Below, piece by piece: positions 55,443-64,000 of a stretch of 64,000 nt of DNA. Below the pieces are notes generated by a model. It had not been told where the DNA came from, did not search any database, and saw only the letters and a program-made list of their open reading frames with translations. Position 1 is the first letter of the stretch, and each line of letters begins with the position of its first letter. The DNA is from PGYT01 sp963675055 (GTDB lineage: Bacteria > Bacteroidota > Ignavibacteria > Ignavibacteriales > Melioribacteraceae). The position numbers and the translations under genes were made by a program. The stretch spans positions 62,001 to 126,000 of the forward strand of contig CAXXJE010000002.1 of NCBI GenBank assembly GCA_963675055.2, written 5' to 3'.

Positions 55443-57628
55443 AAAAGCCTCGTGAAGTCGCGGATAAAAGTATTAAGGGAAATCTTACCGATGCTATTGA
55501 AATGTCGCTCGGAATTGAAAGTGAACCTGTAAGACGGAATACGCAGACATTCAATCGCAACAGGTATACCGCCGTTTCAGACATTGAGGATTACGAAGAC
55601 CTCAAGGATGAAGCCAGAAAAATAAAAGAGTACTCGATTGAAAATCAATCCGAACTGTTGAAGCAGCTTGAAGAAGCGGTTAAGGCTAACGGCGGAAAGC
55701 TTTATCTGGCGAAGGACGCAGAAGCAGCGTGCGGTTACATTAGTCGTGTCTGTCTCGGACATAAAGCGAAGCTTGTTGTAAAAGGCAAGTCAATTACATC
55801 CGAGGAGATTAAGCTAAACAGCGCTCTCGAGAAATCTGGTATTGAAGTAGCAGAAACCGATCTGGCGGAATTTATACTTCAGTACTCGAATGAGCAGCCC
55901 TCGCATATAGTTGCTCCCGCGATACATCAGAGCCGTGAAAGAATTTCCAAACTGTTTAAGGATACGTTTAACCCCGATGTTCCACTTGAGACCGGCGAAG
56001 AACTCACTAAATTCGCGCGCGCCAAACTTCGTGAAAAATTTCTAAACGCTGACGTCGGAATAACCGGAGCTAATGTAATAGCGGCAGATACGGGTACAAT
56101 AGCGCTTGTTGAAAGTGAAGGTAACATCAGGCTAAGCTATTCTATCCCGCGTGTCCATATAGCTCTGGCCGGAATTGAAAAGGTTATTCCGCATACAAAG
56201 GATTTGGCAACCTTTATTGAACTGCTTGCACCGAGCGGAACGGGACAGCCTTTAACCTCGTACACAAGCTTTATTCGTCCTCCTCTGGAACTGCCATTAG
56301 TAAAAGGAGATGATCCAACCAAACTTAAAAGGGAATTTCATCTTGTACTTATCGACAACGGCAGATCTGCTATGCGGAACGATCCCGAACTGCGCGAAGC
56401 ATTATACTGTATTCGTTGCAGCGCCTGTATGAATTCCTGCGCAAACTTCCAGGTAGTTGGCGGACACTCATTCGGAGGTGAAACATACACCGGCGGAATA
56501 GGAGGCGCATGGGAAGCAGGTACCGGTAATCTTGAGAAAGCATCTTTCAGCGAACTATGCACCGGCTGTTCACGATGCGTTCCGCAATGCCCTGTCCGGA
56601 TAGATATACCCCGGCTGAATGAAGTACTGAAACAACGATTGAATGATACCCATAAGTTCTCGGCAAAACGATTTCAGAAAGGATTCTTCGCGAACTTTGC
56701 GATGCTTGCCCGACTCGGAACAATGTTCGGCGGAATACCAGGTAAGATCAGCAACAGTTGGGTAGGATCCAAAGTCATCGGTGCAATTGCAGGGATTAGT
56801 TCTAAACGGAATATGCCGGCTCTAAAACAGGACACATTCGAGAAACAGTATAAAGTACTCCAAAATTTGTTTAAAGCAGATTCAAATCTTACACAGCGCA
56901 AGGCTGTTATATTTGCAGATGTTTACACAAACTACCAGTATCCGGAACGTGGAATGGCGCTGGTTAACATACTCAATAAACTCGGTGTGCGAACCGAGAT
57001 CAGCAGCGTATTGCCCGAAGGACGTGCTTCACTCTCGCAAGGATTAATCCGTAAAGCCGCCGGACGAGCAAAACGAACCGCAAACCATTTGAAGAAGTGG
57101 ATTGACAACGGCTATGATATTATTGCTATTGAACCGAGCGTCCTGGCACTATTCACATCAGACTACAAATACCTGCTGAAGGATAAGGAACTGATGTACC
57201 GGTTGAACATTCACTCATACGAACCCCTGGAGTATATACAAACAGTTCTAACGGATACAGGTATTTCCCCGGGATCATTTTTTGATATGAATAAAGCAGA
57301 AAATAAAAATTTATTCTATCACGCTCACTGCCAGTTGAAAACCATTGGAGCTGAAAGATATACGATCCAACTGCTGGTAGAACTTGGTTTCGACATCGAG
57401 GTTTCACAGGTTGAATGCTGCGGTATGGCAGGAAGCTTCGGTTACAAGAAGGATTTTTACGAGTTAAGTAGGCGGGTCGGAGAAGACCTGTTCGATCAAA
57501 TACGCAAATCGGAGAAAGATGGCGAACGGGTAGTTCTTGCAAGCGGAATCTCGTGCCGGGATCAGGTATTTGACGGTCTGGGCAGGAATCCGCTGCATCC
57601 GCTTGAATTACTGGAGAAGTTGCTTTAA
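55439..57628 (+). CDS. LutB-LutA-like fused iron-sulfur protein of lactate utilisation
   Basis: 729 residues against about 475 for ordinary LutB. The N-terminal LUD domain (about 60-310) includes VGITGANVIAADTGTIALVE. Two 4Fe-4S motifs follow: C324, C327, C330, C334 in CIRCSACMNSC and C374, C377, C380, C384 in CTGCSRCVPQC. The C-terminal 250 residues look like LutA/GlpC CCG domains: the second copy keeps C660-C661-G with H630-C631 and C706, but the first, where CCGR is expected, reads PEGRASL (526-532). The protein should take electrons from L-lactate. One fusion with a degenerate first CCG domain replaces the usual separate LutA. Confidence 0.85.
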   Translation: MKKPREVADKSIKGNLTDAIEMSLGIESEPVRRNTQTFNRNRYTAVSDIEDYEDLKDEARKIKEYSIENQSELLKQLEEAVKANGGKLYLAKDAEAACGYISRVCLGHKAKLVVKGKSITSEEIKLNSALEKSGIEVAETDLAEFILQYSNEQPSHIVAPAIHQSRERISKLFKDTFNPDVPLETGEELTKFARAKLREKFLNADVGITGANVIAADTGTIALVESEGNIRLSYSIPRVHIALAGIEKVIPHTKDLATFIELLAPSGTGQPLTSYTSFIRPPLELPLVKGDDPTKLKREFHLVLIDNGRSAMRNDPELREALYCIRCSACMNSCANFQVVGGHSFGGETYTGGIGGAWEAGTGNLEKASFSELCTGCSRCVPQCPVRIDIPRLNEVLKQRLNDTHKFSAKRFQKGFFANFAMLARLGTMFGGIPGKISNSWVGSKVIGAIAGISSKRNMPALKQDTFEKQYKVLQNLFKADSNLTQRKAVIFADVYTNYQYPERGMALVNILNKLGVRTEISSVLPEGRASLSQGLIRKAAGRAKRTANHLKKWIDNGYDIIAIEPSVLALFTSDYKYLLKDKELMYRLNIHSYEPLEYIQTVLTDTGISPGSFFDMNKAENKNLFYHAHCQLKTIGAERYTIQLLVELGFDIEVSQVECCGMAGSFGYKKDFYELSRRVGEDLFDQIRKSEKDGERVVLASGISCRDQVFDGLGRNPLHPLELLEKLL

Positions 57629-57641
57629 TCAGCGAGATTAG

Positions 57642-58153
57642 TTATTTGATAAATGCAATACTAAGAGGATACCTGTAAGCCGAACCGGCAGCAACCTTCA
57701 GAGTATTTATCAATGATGTTATCCAAATAAACATTCCGAGAAAAACGGCGGCAAAGAAGCCTATAACAAAAAGAACTGTAAATCCGGCGAACATCAGGTA
57801 GATGAACATACTAAGCTGATAGTTTATCACGTCCCTGCAATGCCGATCGAATCCATCTATTTCATCACGCTTCCAGACCCACAGTACAACAGGAAATACA
57901 ACTGTCGGCACTATACTGCTGATGTGTAAAAGAAGGAACCATAGAATTTCACCGGGATGCTTTTGGGTATTAAATTGATACTGAAGTATCTCACTTAGTA
58001 CATTCAGGTTTTTCAGCCGAGGTTCAACTTCACCGTTTCTATTCTTTGAATCGTTCTAACATTAAATCCGCTATCTAATGCCAGATCTTCCTGAGTCATT
58101 CCTTTCTGTTTACGGAGTTCGACAATTTTTCTTCCAAGTTCAGGCTGTTTCAT
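57642..58153 (-). pseudogene. HTH-XRE/DUF4870 gene with one-base frameshift
   Basis: From ATG 58153 (preceded by AGAGGG) the frame encodes an XRE-type helix-turn-helix: MKQPELGRKIVELRKQKG, then MTQEDLALDSGFNVRTIQRIE, after which it shifts. In the adjacent frame the chain continues with NGEVEPRLKNLNV and a DUF4870 part with three membrane helices (VVFPVVLWVWKRDEIDGFD ... LFVIGFFAAVFLGMFI). A single A seems missing in the run at 58036-58038 (GAAACGG where GAAAACGG is expected). Restoring it gives 170 residues, the usual length. It may be a sequencing homopolymer error or a real lesion; the 89-residue downstream frame could also be expressed alone. Confidence 0.75.
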
Positions 58154-58322
58154 ATTACCCTCTTGTTTAGTGCAAATCTAAGAGATACATCGAAATCTAT
58201 CAACTGACTTCACACGGCATTTACACGGCAAATCTGATTTAGGCGGGTATGGAGTGGAATAAAGGCAAATTCAGTCAAGAATATGCCTTTACAAAAATCC
58301 AGCAAGTAGTTTCTAGGTGAAA

Positions 58323-58637
58323 TTATTCCACGTAAACTGCGGTTCCGTATACGAGAATTTCCGCGGCGTTCTGCATAATATAACTCGTCGAGAAATCAAC
58401 ATCTATGATAGCATTAGCGCCAACTGCTTTCGCTTCTTCAATCATCCTGTCTATAGCCTGTTCACGGGATTCGGCCATAAGTTTCGTATATTCTTCAATT
58501 TCGCCGCCGAGCATATTCTTAAATGCCGCAACGATGTCCTTTCCCAGATTTCGGGCTCTTACAGTATTCCCCCGGACAATTCCGAAACTCTTTTGAATTT
58601 CCTTACCCGGAACAAACGATGAACAACTGAGAATCAT
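58323..58637 (-). CDS. YbjQ/UPF0145-family protein
   Basis: 104 residues. The chain KEIQKSFGIVRGNTVRARN and EQAIDRMIEEAKAVGANAIIDV with the ending ILVYGTAVYVE is the standard YbjQ (heavy-metal-binding domain) family pattern; members form pentameric rings. Metal binding is only suggested by the family name. The start overlaps the preceding gene's stop by four bases, so it is the last gene of a three-gene operon with a sigma factor. Confidence 0.87.
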   Translation of the reverse strand: MILSCSSFVPGKEIQKSFGIVRGNTVRARNLGKDIVAAFKNMLGGEIEEYTKLMAESREQAIDRMIEEAKAVGANAIIDVDFSTSYIMQNAAEILVYGTAVYVE

Positions 58638-59077
58638 CTTTGGATCTCCTTATATTTATCGTGCTGGTAAGTGAATAGCTTTTCCCTGAACACCGAGAAA
58701 AGCAACAGCATAAATCCAAGCACTGTAGCGGCAATTCCGATCTTAACAATTAGCGGAGTTGTGGAATCTGCGAAGAATTGCTCCACCGCGGTTATAGCAA
58801 TATAGGTTAAAATTATAAATACGCCAATTGAAATGGCAATCCACGCTATACCGCGTTCAACCCTGTTATATACGCCAAGCCAGTAACTATCCCAAACTTC
58901 TACCGATGGATTTTTCAGTTTCATCTCTTTCAGCACCCCCTTAACTCGTTTTTGTTCTTCATATTCACTTCTAAGCTCCGGTTCCGAAATCAGAAGAGAC
59001 TCGAACTCCCTTATCTCCTCTTCAGATGCGGACTGGTCCAGATTCTTCTCAAGCAGATAAATCATTTTTTCGTTCAT
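58634..59077 (-). CDS. Membrane protein, probable anti-sigma factor
   Basis: 147 residues. The N-terminal 75 residues are charged and helical (ASEEEIREFESLLISEPEL) and resemble the cytoplasmic anti-sigma domain by its position, though the zinc HxxxCxxC motif is absent. Two membrane helices follow (about 75-98 and 107-130). The gene overlaps the sigma factor by four bases, which is the usual anti-sigma arrangement. It would hold the sigma factor at the membrane until a signal arrives. Confidence 0.72.
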   Translation of the reverse strand: MNEKMIYLLEKNLDQSASEEEIREFESLLISEPELRSEYEEQKRVKGVLKEMKLKNPSVEVWDSYWLGVYNRVERGIAWIAISIGVFIILTYIAITAVEQFFADSTTPLIVKIGIAATVLGFMLLLFSVFREKLFTYQHDKYKEIQR

Positions 59078-59571
59078 AACAACACCTTTTCGAGTTTTTG
59101 TGCTAACTTCTTACGTGCATAATATAATCGTGACATAACAGTACCAATTGGAATATCCAAAGCTTCGGCTATTTCCTTGTAACTGTAGTTCTCAAATTCC
59201 TTTAGAGTAATTATCTCTCTATCATCAAAATCAAGTTCAGCCATTGCCTTTTCAAGTTTTTCCCTGGTTTCTTCATTCTCCAGTTCAACAGCGGGGTTGC
59301 TTTCATCACTCGTATATTTTGCCTGTTCCAAATACTTGGAATCAACTTTGCTCTTATTATCCCTAATGAAATTGAGACAAAGGTTACGCAGAATTTTATA
59401 ATACCAGGTAAAGAATTTCTTGCTATGATCGAATTTCTTAAAACTGCGGTAGGCACGAATAAAAGCTTCCTGCGAGATTTCCATTGCGGAATCGTGCGAA
59501 CCCAGAATACCAAGCGCCGCATAATACGCACGCTGCATATTGTTCTTTACAAGGAGTTCAAACTCAGCCAT
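59074..59571 (-). CDS. ECF-type RNA polymerase sigma factor
   Basis: 165 residues from ATG at 59571. Region 2 includes AMEISQEAFIRAYRSFKKFD (split by a turn), and region 4 ends with the helix-turn-helix SYKEIAEALDIPIGTVMS and RLYYARKKL. A further 20 codons are open upstream (TTG 59631, GTG 59616), but the ATG is nearer to region 2. The three genes sigma, anti-sigma-like and YbjQ overlap by four bases at each junction, so they are one translationally coupled operon. ECF factors often control their own operon. Confidence 0.88.
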   Translation of the reverse strand: MAEFELLVKNNMQRAYYAALGILGSHDSAMEISQEAFIRAYRSFKKFDHSKKFFTWYYKILRNLCLNFIRDNKSKVDSKYLEQAKYTSDESNPAVELENEETREKLEKAMAELDFDDREIITLKEFENYSYKEIAEALDIPIGTVMSRLYYARKKLAQKLEKVLL

Positions 59572-59778
59572 TTCCGCTCTCGTTAAACCCGGATTCACTA
59601 TTAATTTTTTCTTCACGATGTTAATACACAATGTGTTGGGAATTATTCACAAGAAATTTAATTTTTTTTAAGGGTAATTAAAATGGCGGGTCAATTATTT
59701 AATAAGAATAAAGTTTTCAGGAATTGTTTGAAAACCAGTAGTAATTTTGATAAATAGAGAATAGAACTCGAAGACAGA

Positions 59779-60630
59779 CTATTCCCCCTGCAGATTTCTC
59801 CATTGTTCCGAATTTACAATATGGATTATGCCATTTATCAAAGCCTGTGGCGGAACGGTGAAATGATCTGCATCTCCAAATACTTTGAAATTGATTCTCT
59901 CCTTGTTACCCGCTGCAATCATAAGATTTTTAACAATTTCATTTACCGGCATATGATATCTGTCCTTGCTTTCTTTACCACCGATGGAAACAAACACATT
60001 CGATTCTGCTGAGCGTAACGAATCCATTTTGTTCTCAAGCTGTTCAATCAAATATTCCCTTATATTCAAAATAAATGGGCTGCTGGCAATATAACCGGAA
60101 AAAAGTCCCGGATTGTTGATCAGAGAATAAAGCACGAACTGTCCTCCCAGGGAATGCCCAAAAATTATATTTCTATTCTTATTTACTCTGTAACCCGACT
60201 CGATTTCCGGCAGAAGCTCGCTTTCAAGAAATGTCTGGAAATTCCCGGCGCCGCCCTGATAGGGCCGATCAGGTGTTGAGAAAACAGTATAATCCCGGCT
60301 CCTGTTATTCCCGGTCTGCCAGTCAAGACTCCCGTAACCGATCCCGACTATAATCATTTCCGCTACATGCTGACCGTATTCCATGTATTGCAATGCGCTC
60401 AACGCGAGAGGGAAAGTAATATCCCCGTCAAGTAGGTACAGCACAGGATAATTCTGATCTGTGCTGTTGTAATCATCCGGGAGTTTAATATATACCCGAA
60501 ATGTATCGTCTACTTGTTCGGAAACGAACTCCCTGCTCTCGATATTCTCCCATACAGGTTTATAATCTTGTGCAGAGATACTAATCTCAAATATTACAAA
60601 AAGGAGGAGGATGATTTTTGCCGACTTCAT
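59779..60630 (-). CDS. Secreted esterase (PF00756-type, alpha/beta hydrolase)
   Basis: 283 residues with a signal peptide ending at ISAQ (residue 21). The nucleophile elbow is G-H-S160-L-G-G in NIIFGHSLGGQFV; the early strand YPVLYLLDGD (61-70) is the PF00756 signature. H256 in FGDADHFTV is the likely catalytic His. The family hydrolyses esters such as ferulate or siderophore esters (Fes/IroE). No siderophore genes are nearby, so a precise substrate is not given. Confidence 0.85.
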   Translation of the reverse strand: MKSAKIILLLFVIFEISISAQDYKPVWENIESREFVSEQVDDTFRVYIKLPDDYNSTDQNYPVLYLLDGDITFPLALSALQYMEYGQHVAEMIIVGIGYGSLDWQTGNNRSRDYTVFSTPDRPYQGGAGNFQTFLESELLPEIESGYRVNKNRNIIFGHSLGGQFVLYSLINNPGLFSGYIASSPFILNIREYLIEQLENKMDSLRSAESNVFVSIGGKESKDRYHMPVNEIVKNLMIAAGNKERINFKVFGDADHFTVPPQALINGIIHIVNSEQWRNLQGE

Positions 60631-60723
60631 AATTCTTGTTCCCGAAATTTTTATAAAGTTAGACGTACTATCCGGGTTAAGGTTGACGATAAAGATCGAT
60701 AATATTAAATGAATTTGGATGGT

Positions 60724-62082
60724 TTATTTTGCGGGAAGGATAACCGTAAACTTAGTACCCTTATCCTTTTCACTTTCAACTGAGATATCAGCGTCGTTAA
60801 GTTCACAGTATTTTTTAACCAGCGCGAGTCCCAAACCGACACCTTTGAATCTTCTTGAATAACCACCGTACTCCTGCGAAAACGGATTAAACAGTTCATT
60901 GATGTATTCGGATGACATACCGATTCCGGTATCAACAATCTCAACTTTCAGCGATTCACCTTGTTCGGACAGAACAATGAATATACTTCCTTTTTCAGTA
61001 TACTTCACAGCGTTATCAATCAGGTTCGCGAATATTTGCGTTAGTGAGTAAATATCAGCCTGAACAATTCCGTCATTATTAACCAGGTTTGTGACTTTTA
61101 TCTGCAGATTTTTATCCGCTGAAACCTGGCTGAATTCTTTAATCAATGGTTGAATCACATCATCCAGTAAACATACCTTTTCAATTTCCGCCGCATAAGA
61201 CCCGGACTGGATTTCGGACATACTTAATATCATATCTATTGTACGTATTATCCTGTCGCTCCCGCTGCGAATAGTATTAAAGTATTCCGCAGTCTCTTCA
61301 TCTTCCGTTAAGTCCATTTTATCTTTGACCAACGAAATAAAACTCATAACGGTACTAATAGGACTTCTGATTTCATGAGACATCTGAGCAAGGAAATTCG
61401 ATTTCATAAGCTCAGATTTTTCCGCAGCATCCTTGGCAATTTTGAGTTCCCTGCTCTTTTTAATCAGTGATTCGGATATAACCAATTCGTTTTTAAGAGT
61501 CTTTTCAAGACCATTTATAACAAAGACAATTGCAACAGTTGTTATAAGATCAAGAAAAATGAAATTCGCGCTGATAACAAACCACGACTGAAGGTTAAAT
61601 TCAGTAAGCGCAATTTCATTTGCGTAACCATTGCTATAAGCTATCCCAAGTCCAATAAGTGTAAGAAGGTTTATAAACACCGCAATTAATGAAACTCGCG
61701 CACTCAAAAAGATTGACGCCAGGATCGGTACAAAAAACAGCCACAAATAACCGGCTCCGAAAGGACCAACTATGAGAAGGAGTACCACCCCAATTAAATA
61801 TGAAATAAGCAAAATGGAGGATACTCTGAAAATTACTGATAGTCTTTTATTTAAAAAGAGATATATTAAGAATCCATACCCGACTGTATCAATAATAACA
61901 ATTGTCCAGAGTTCCACTTTAATTGCAAGTATAACACTGGGAATGTAAGAGATCGGGACAAATATCATGAATATGAGCATCAGGTAAAGCAGGATTTTTT
62001 CCTGCCAGTATGGTAGTCCGTCCCGGGACTTAGATCCGAGCGGTGTAGTGTACTCCCTTAAAAACCTCTTTATTGAAATCAT
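60724..62082 (-). CDS. Membrane sensor histidine kinase (HisKA-HATPase)
   Basis: 452 residues. About six hydrophobic segments in residues 28-190 form an integral sensor. A helix then leads to the HisKA H-box in FLAQMSHEIRSPISTVM, and the HATPase domain has the N-box LIDNAVKYTEKG, G1 VDTGIGM and G2 KGVGLGLALVKKYC. It phosphorylates an unlinked response regulator; no regulator gene is next to it. The sensor portion lacks PAS or HAMP features by eye. 93 bases separate it from the esterase gene. Confidence 0.92.
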   Translation of the reverse strand: MISIKRFLREYTTPLGSKSRDGLPYWQEKILLYLMLIFMIFVPISYIPSVILAIKVELWTIVIIDTVGYGFLIYLFLNKRLSVIFRVSSILLISYLIGVVLLLIVGPFGAGYLWLFFVPILASIFLSARVSLIAVFINLLTLIGLGIAYSNGYANEIALTEFNLQSWFVISANFIFLDLITTVAIVFVINGLEKTLKNELVISESLIKKSRELKIAKDAAEKSELMKSNFLAQMSHEIRSPISTVMSFISLVKDKMDLTEDEETAEYFNTIRSGSDRIIRTIDMILSMSEIQSGSYAAEIEKVCLLDDVIQPLIKEFSQVSADKNLQIKVTNLVNNDGIVQADIYSLTQIFANLIDNAVKYTEKGSIFIVLSEQGESLKVEIVDTGIGMSSEYINELFNPFSQEYGGYSRRFKGVGLGLALVKKYCELNDADISVESEKDKGTKFTVILPAK

Positions 62083-62315
62083 GCTCTTTATACAGATTTA
62101 TCAGTATTTTACTAAAATCGGCGATGTAAAATCGGTTGTATTAAAACAATCCTTTATTAAAAGGAAATGTTTATTAACTGATCGCAAGTTCCCCCGAATT
62201 AAGAATGAAAGATAAGAAAACTTCGATAATTTTATATTTATCTCAAATCACAATTTATTGTGGGCTTAAATTATTCCGCAGTAGTCATAGATGTTAAATA
62301 AGGAAAGGGAATAAC

Positions 62316-62978
62316 TCATTTAGCTAATATTTTATGAAGTATCCTGGAAACCCGTTCAATTTCATCGTCGTTAATAGTATGTCCCATGCTTTCGTAAATC
62401 TCTTTTGAAACTCCCGCACCCATTGTCCGGAATACTTCAGCAGTTTCGTGAACTCTTTCAACCGGGATATGAAAATCGGTGTCGCTGCATCCGAGAAACA
62501 CTTTAGTCTCCTTCGAGAAACTGCCATCGAAGCTGAACTCTTTCCCCATCGGGCCGATAAGTCCGCCACTTAACCCAATCACAGCGCCGTAATTCCGGGG
62601 ATTTCTTGCCGCGTATTCCAGCGCCAGACATGCTCCTTGCGAAAAACCCAGCAGAACTATTTTGCTTTCAGGGAATTCATTATCGATTAGATATTTTACA
62701 AGAGTATCAATCATTTGCAGGGCTGAACTCAAGTTCGGTTCGTTCGCTTCTACCGGATCAATAAACCGATATGGATACCATGTAGTATTGTTTGCCTGTG
62801 GAGCAAGGTAGGCAAAATCATTGTTATTAAACTCTTCGGCCAGCTCTAATATACTTGCCGCGGTGGCACCACGTCCATGAATCATAATCATCACCGCTTT
62901 GGCGTCCATGAGAGTTGCGCCACTTTCAAATACAGGATGATCCTTGTGTGGTTCTATAATTCCGTTTGTATCTATCAT
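62316..62978 (-). CDS. Phospholipase/carboxylesterase (MhqD-like)
   Basis: 220 residues, no signal peptide. The alpha/beta-hydrolase triad is S113 in GFSQGACLALEY, D168 in CSDTDFHIP, and H200 in SMGHTIND; the oxyanion motif is MIHGRGATAAS. This is the small Abhydrolase_2 group that contains MhqD of Bacillus subtilis. It lies in the same orientation as a cupin (41 bases) and a ring-cleaving dioxygenase, mirroring the mhqNOD quinone-detoxification group. Confidence 0.87.
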   Translation of the reverse strand: MIDTNGIIEPHKDHPVFESGATLMDAKAVMIMIHGRGATAASILELAEEFNNNDFAYLAPQANNTTWYPYRFIDPVEANEPNLSSALQMIDTLVKYLIDNEFPESKIVLLGFSQGACLALEYAARNPRNYGAVIGLSGGLIGPMGKEFSFDGSFSKETKVFLGCSDTDFHIPVERVHETAEVFRTMGAGVSKEIYESMGHTINDDEIERVSRILHKILAK

Positions 62979-63019
62979 GAATTTTCCCGGTTATCTTCCC
63001 GTACTTTCAAAGACTTCTA

Positions 63020-63373
63020 TTAATCTTCCAAAGTGATAAAAATAGAGCGCCGAACCTTCCCGTCGATGCTGCGTGAAATATGTCCGCGACCGGTTGTATC
63101 CTCGGCTAAAAGTATATCGCCTCCTTTGAATCTGCGTTTCTCACCAAGCCCGGTTTCAATTTCAATCTCACCATCAAGCATAACAACAAACTGTTTCTGA
63201 GGTGCGTTATGGTAATCGTAGTCATAGCATCCGTCGGTTTCCCTCAGGATTGTTCCTGTCGCAAAAAACATTTCCGACAACTTACCTATATCCCCCGCAT
63301 CATTTAAAGGAACATCCATATCCTCGAAGTGCGATTCGTTATCAGTTCCTGTATACAATCTTGTTATTTTCAT
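63020..63373 (-). CDS. Cupin-domain protein
   Basis: 117 residues. A single cupin barrel: KQFVVMLDGEIEIETGLGE and FKGGDILLAEDTTGRGHISR; the metal His pattern is partly present (YDYHNAP and GRGH). Function unknown; small cupins often bind metals or act as dioxygenases. AGGAAG precedes the ATG. It is sandwiched between the carboxylesterase and ring-cleaving dioxygenase genes, which suggests a role in the same detoxification set. Confidence 0.8.
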   Translation of the reverse strand: MKITRLYTGTDNESHFEDMDVPLNDAGDIGKLSEMFFATGTILRETDGCYDYDYHNAPQKQFVVMLDGEIEIETGLGEKRRFKGGDILLAEDTTGRGHISRSIDGKVRRSIFITLED

Positions 63374-63413
63374 TCCTAATTCTTCCTAATAGCTTTCATG
63401 CCTGCAAATTCAC

Positions 63414-64000
63414 TTAGCCCGCACCAACATCTGCCTTACCCGTTTCAATGACCGGCAAAACCGCTTCTATCTGTTTTCTGCGCGACTCATACCATTCCGG
63501 GAGTTTCAACGATTCTCCAAGTGAATCAATGTCCTCATCTATCAGGAATCCCGGAGGATCGGTTGCTATTTCAAAAAGTACCCCGCCCGGTTCATGAAAA
63601 TAAATAGAGTGGAAATAATTCCTGTCCATTACCTGAGTCGGATATAAACCGGCTTCATCAATTTTACTCTGCCAGTTAATTTGTTCTTCATCGTTTGCAG
63701 TACGCCATGCAATATGATGAACGCTTCCGGCACCTGCCTTGGCTCCACCAAGATCGGGTCGCTCAATAAGGTCAATTTTCACTTCCGCCTCTGCCGTCCC
63801 GGCAACATATCTTTTTAGATGATCAGTCGAGTCCGAAGGATTCAACCCCATTTGCCCATGCAATAATCCAGCCGTTAAATTGACATCATTTTGAGTGATT
63901 GTAACACCGAAAAACTTGCGAACGGAATGTTCAACGGGTATACTTCCATCCGACCACCCGGGGAGTCCGTCGGCCGATTTATCCGGAACCAGTTCAACGA
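63414..64000 (-). CDS. VOC-family ring-cleaving dioxygenase (MhqO-like), 5' end outside window
   Basis: 195 codons seen; the frame stays open to the right edge, so the start is beyond 64000. Residues include GWSDGSIPVEHSV, then GSVHHIAWRTAND and FHSIYFHEPGGVLFEIATDPPGF. The metal ligands His (of SVHHIAW) and Glu (of LFEIATD) are the VOC-dioxygenase pattern. Relatives such as MhqO/LinE open hydroquinone rings. The TTG/ATG codons at 63863/63851 are not the true start, because homology continues upstream. Probable first gene of the unit ending at the carboxylesterase. Confidence 0.87.
   Translation of the reverse strand, partial: VELVPDKSADGLPGWSDGSIPVEHSVRKFFGVTITQNDVNLTAGLLHGQMGLNPSDSTDHLKRYVAGTAEAEVKIDLIERPDLGGAKAGAGSVHHIAWRTANDEEQINWQSKIDEAGLYPTQVMDRNYFHSIYFHEPGGVLFEIATDPPGFLIDEDIDSLGESLKLPEWYESRRKQIEAVLPVIETGKADVGAG

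Overview
The window looks like a chromosomal segment from a bacterium of the Bacteroidota/Ignavibacteriota (FCB) type. Supporting signs are secreted proteins with an N-terminal signal ending in AQ, many lipoproteins with short lipobox signals, LytS/LytTR regulators, many roughly 790-residue MacB/FtsX-type permeases with the C-terminal tail NPVESLKYE, and a helix-turn-helix/DUF4870 gene. Shine-Dalgarno sequences are clear in front of many genes, and TTG and GTG starts occur. I see no tRNA, rRNA, CRISPR array, transposase or integrase gene. The lineage is an inference from gene content.

Layout: 1-3.2 kb holds the end of an unknown gene, an outer-membrane porin, a GH27 alpha-galactosidase and an RRM RNA-binding protein. 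At 3.5-6.4 kb are a HEAT-like secreted protein, an unrecognised two-gene pair with cysteines only at the C-termini, and an Asp-rich lipoprotein. At 6.5-11 kb are a LytS-type kinase and LytTR regulator pair, a secreted TPR protein and an MFS exporter. At 11.1-25.9 kb six FtsX/MacB-core permeases stand in tandem on the plus strand, with no ATPase or membrane-fusion partner in the window. Two short orphan copies of the family's C-terminal tail lie between or after them, and the sixth copy has lost its ATG.

At 25.9-38 kb genes are mostly on the minus strand: a PhyH-like dioxygenase, a DUF4932-like metallopeptidase lipoprotein, a hydrolase remnant, a pentapeptide-repeat protein and a LytTR regulator whose receiver has lost its Asp. 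Then come, on the plus strand, a TorF-type outer-membrane protein with an Amt ammonium channel, and, back on the minus strand, a methyltransferase coupled to a membrane MutS-like ATPase, an MDR oxidoreductase, and lipoproteins including a substrate-binding protein without a transporter. At 38-54 kb is an accessory block: small AT-rich genes separated by folded GC-rich repeats, two more isolated permease paralogues, an ATP-grasp enzyme, a broken ABM-type gene, a GNAT, a PD40 lipoprotein, a sialidase-like protein and small lipoproteins.

At 54.9-64 kb are a lactate-utilisation pair (LutC and a LutB-LutA-like fusion), a frameshifted HTH-DUF4870 gene, a tightly overlapping ECF sigma/anti-sigma-like/YbjQ operon, an esterase, a hybrid-free sensor kinase, and a carboxylesterase-cupin-ring-cleaving dioxygenase cluster that resembles the MhqD/MhqO quinone-detoxification genes of Bacillus. 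The main themes are envelope transport and glycan use, environmental signalling, and gene decay in the accessory block. Five loci show lost starts, stops, frameshifts or deletions.
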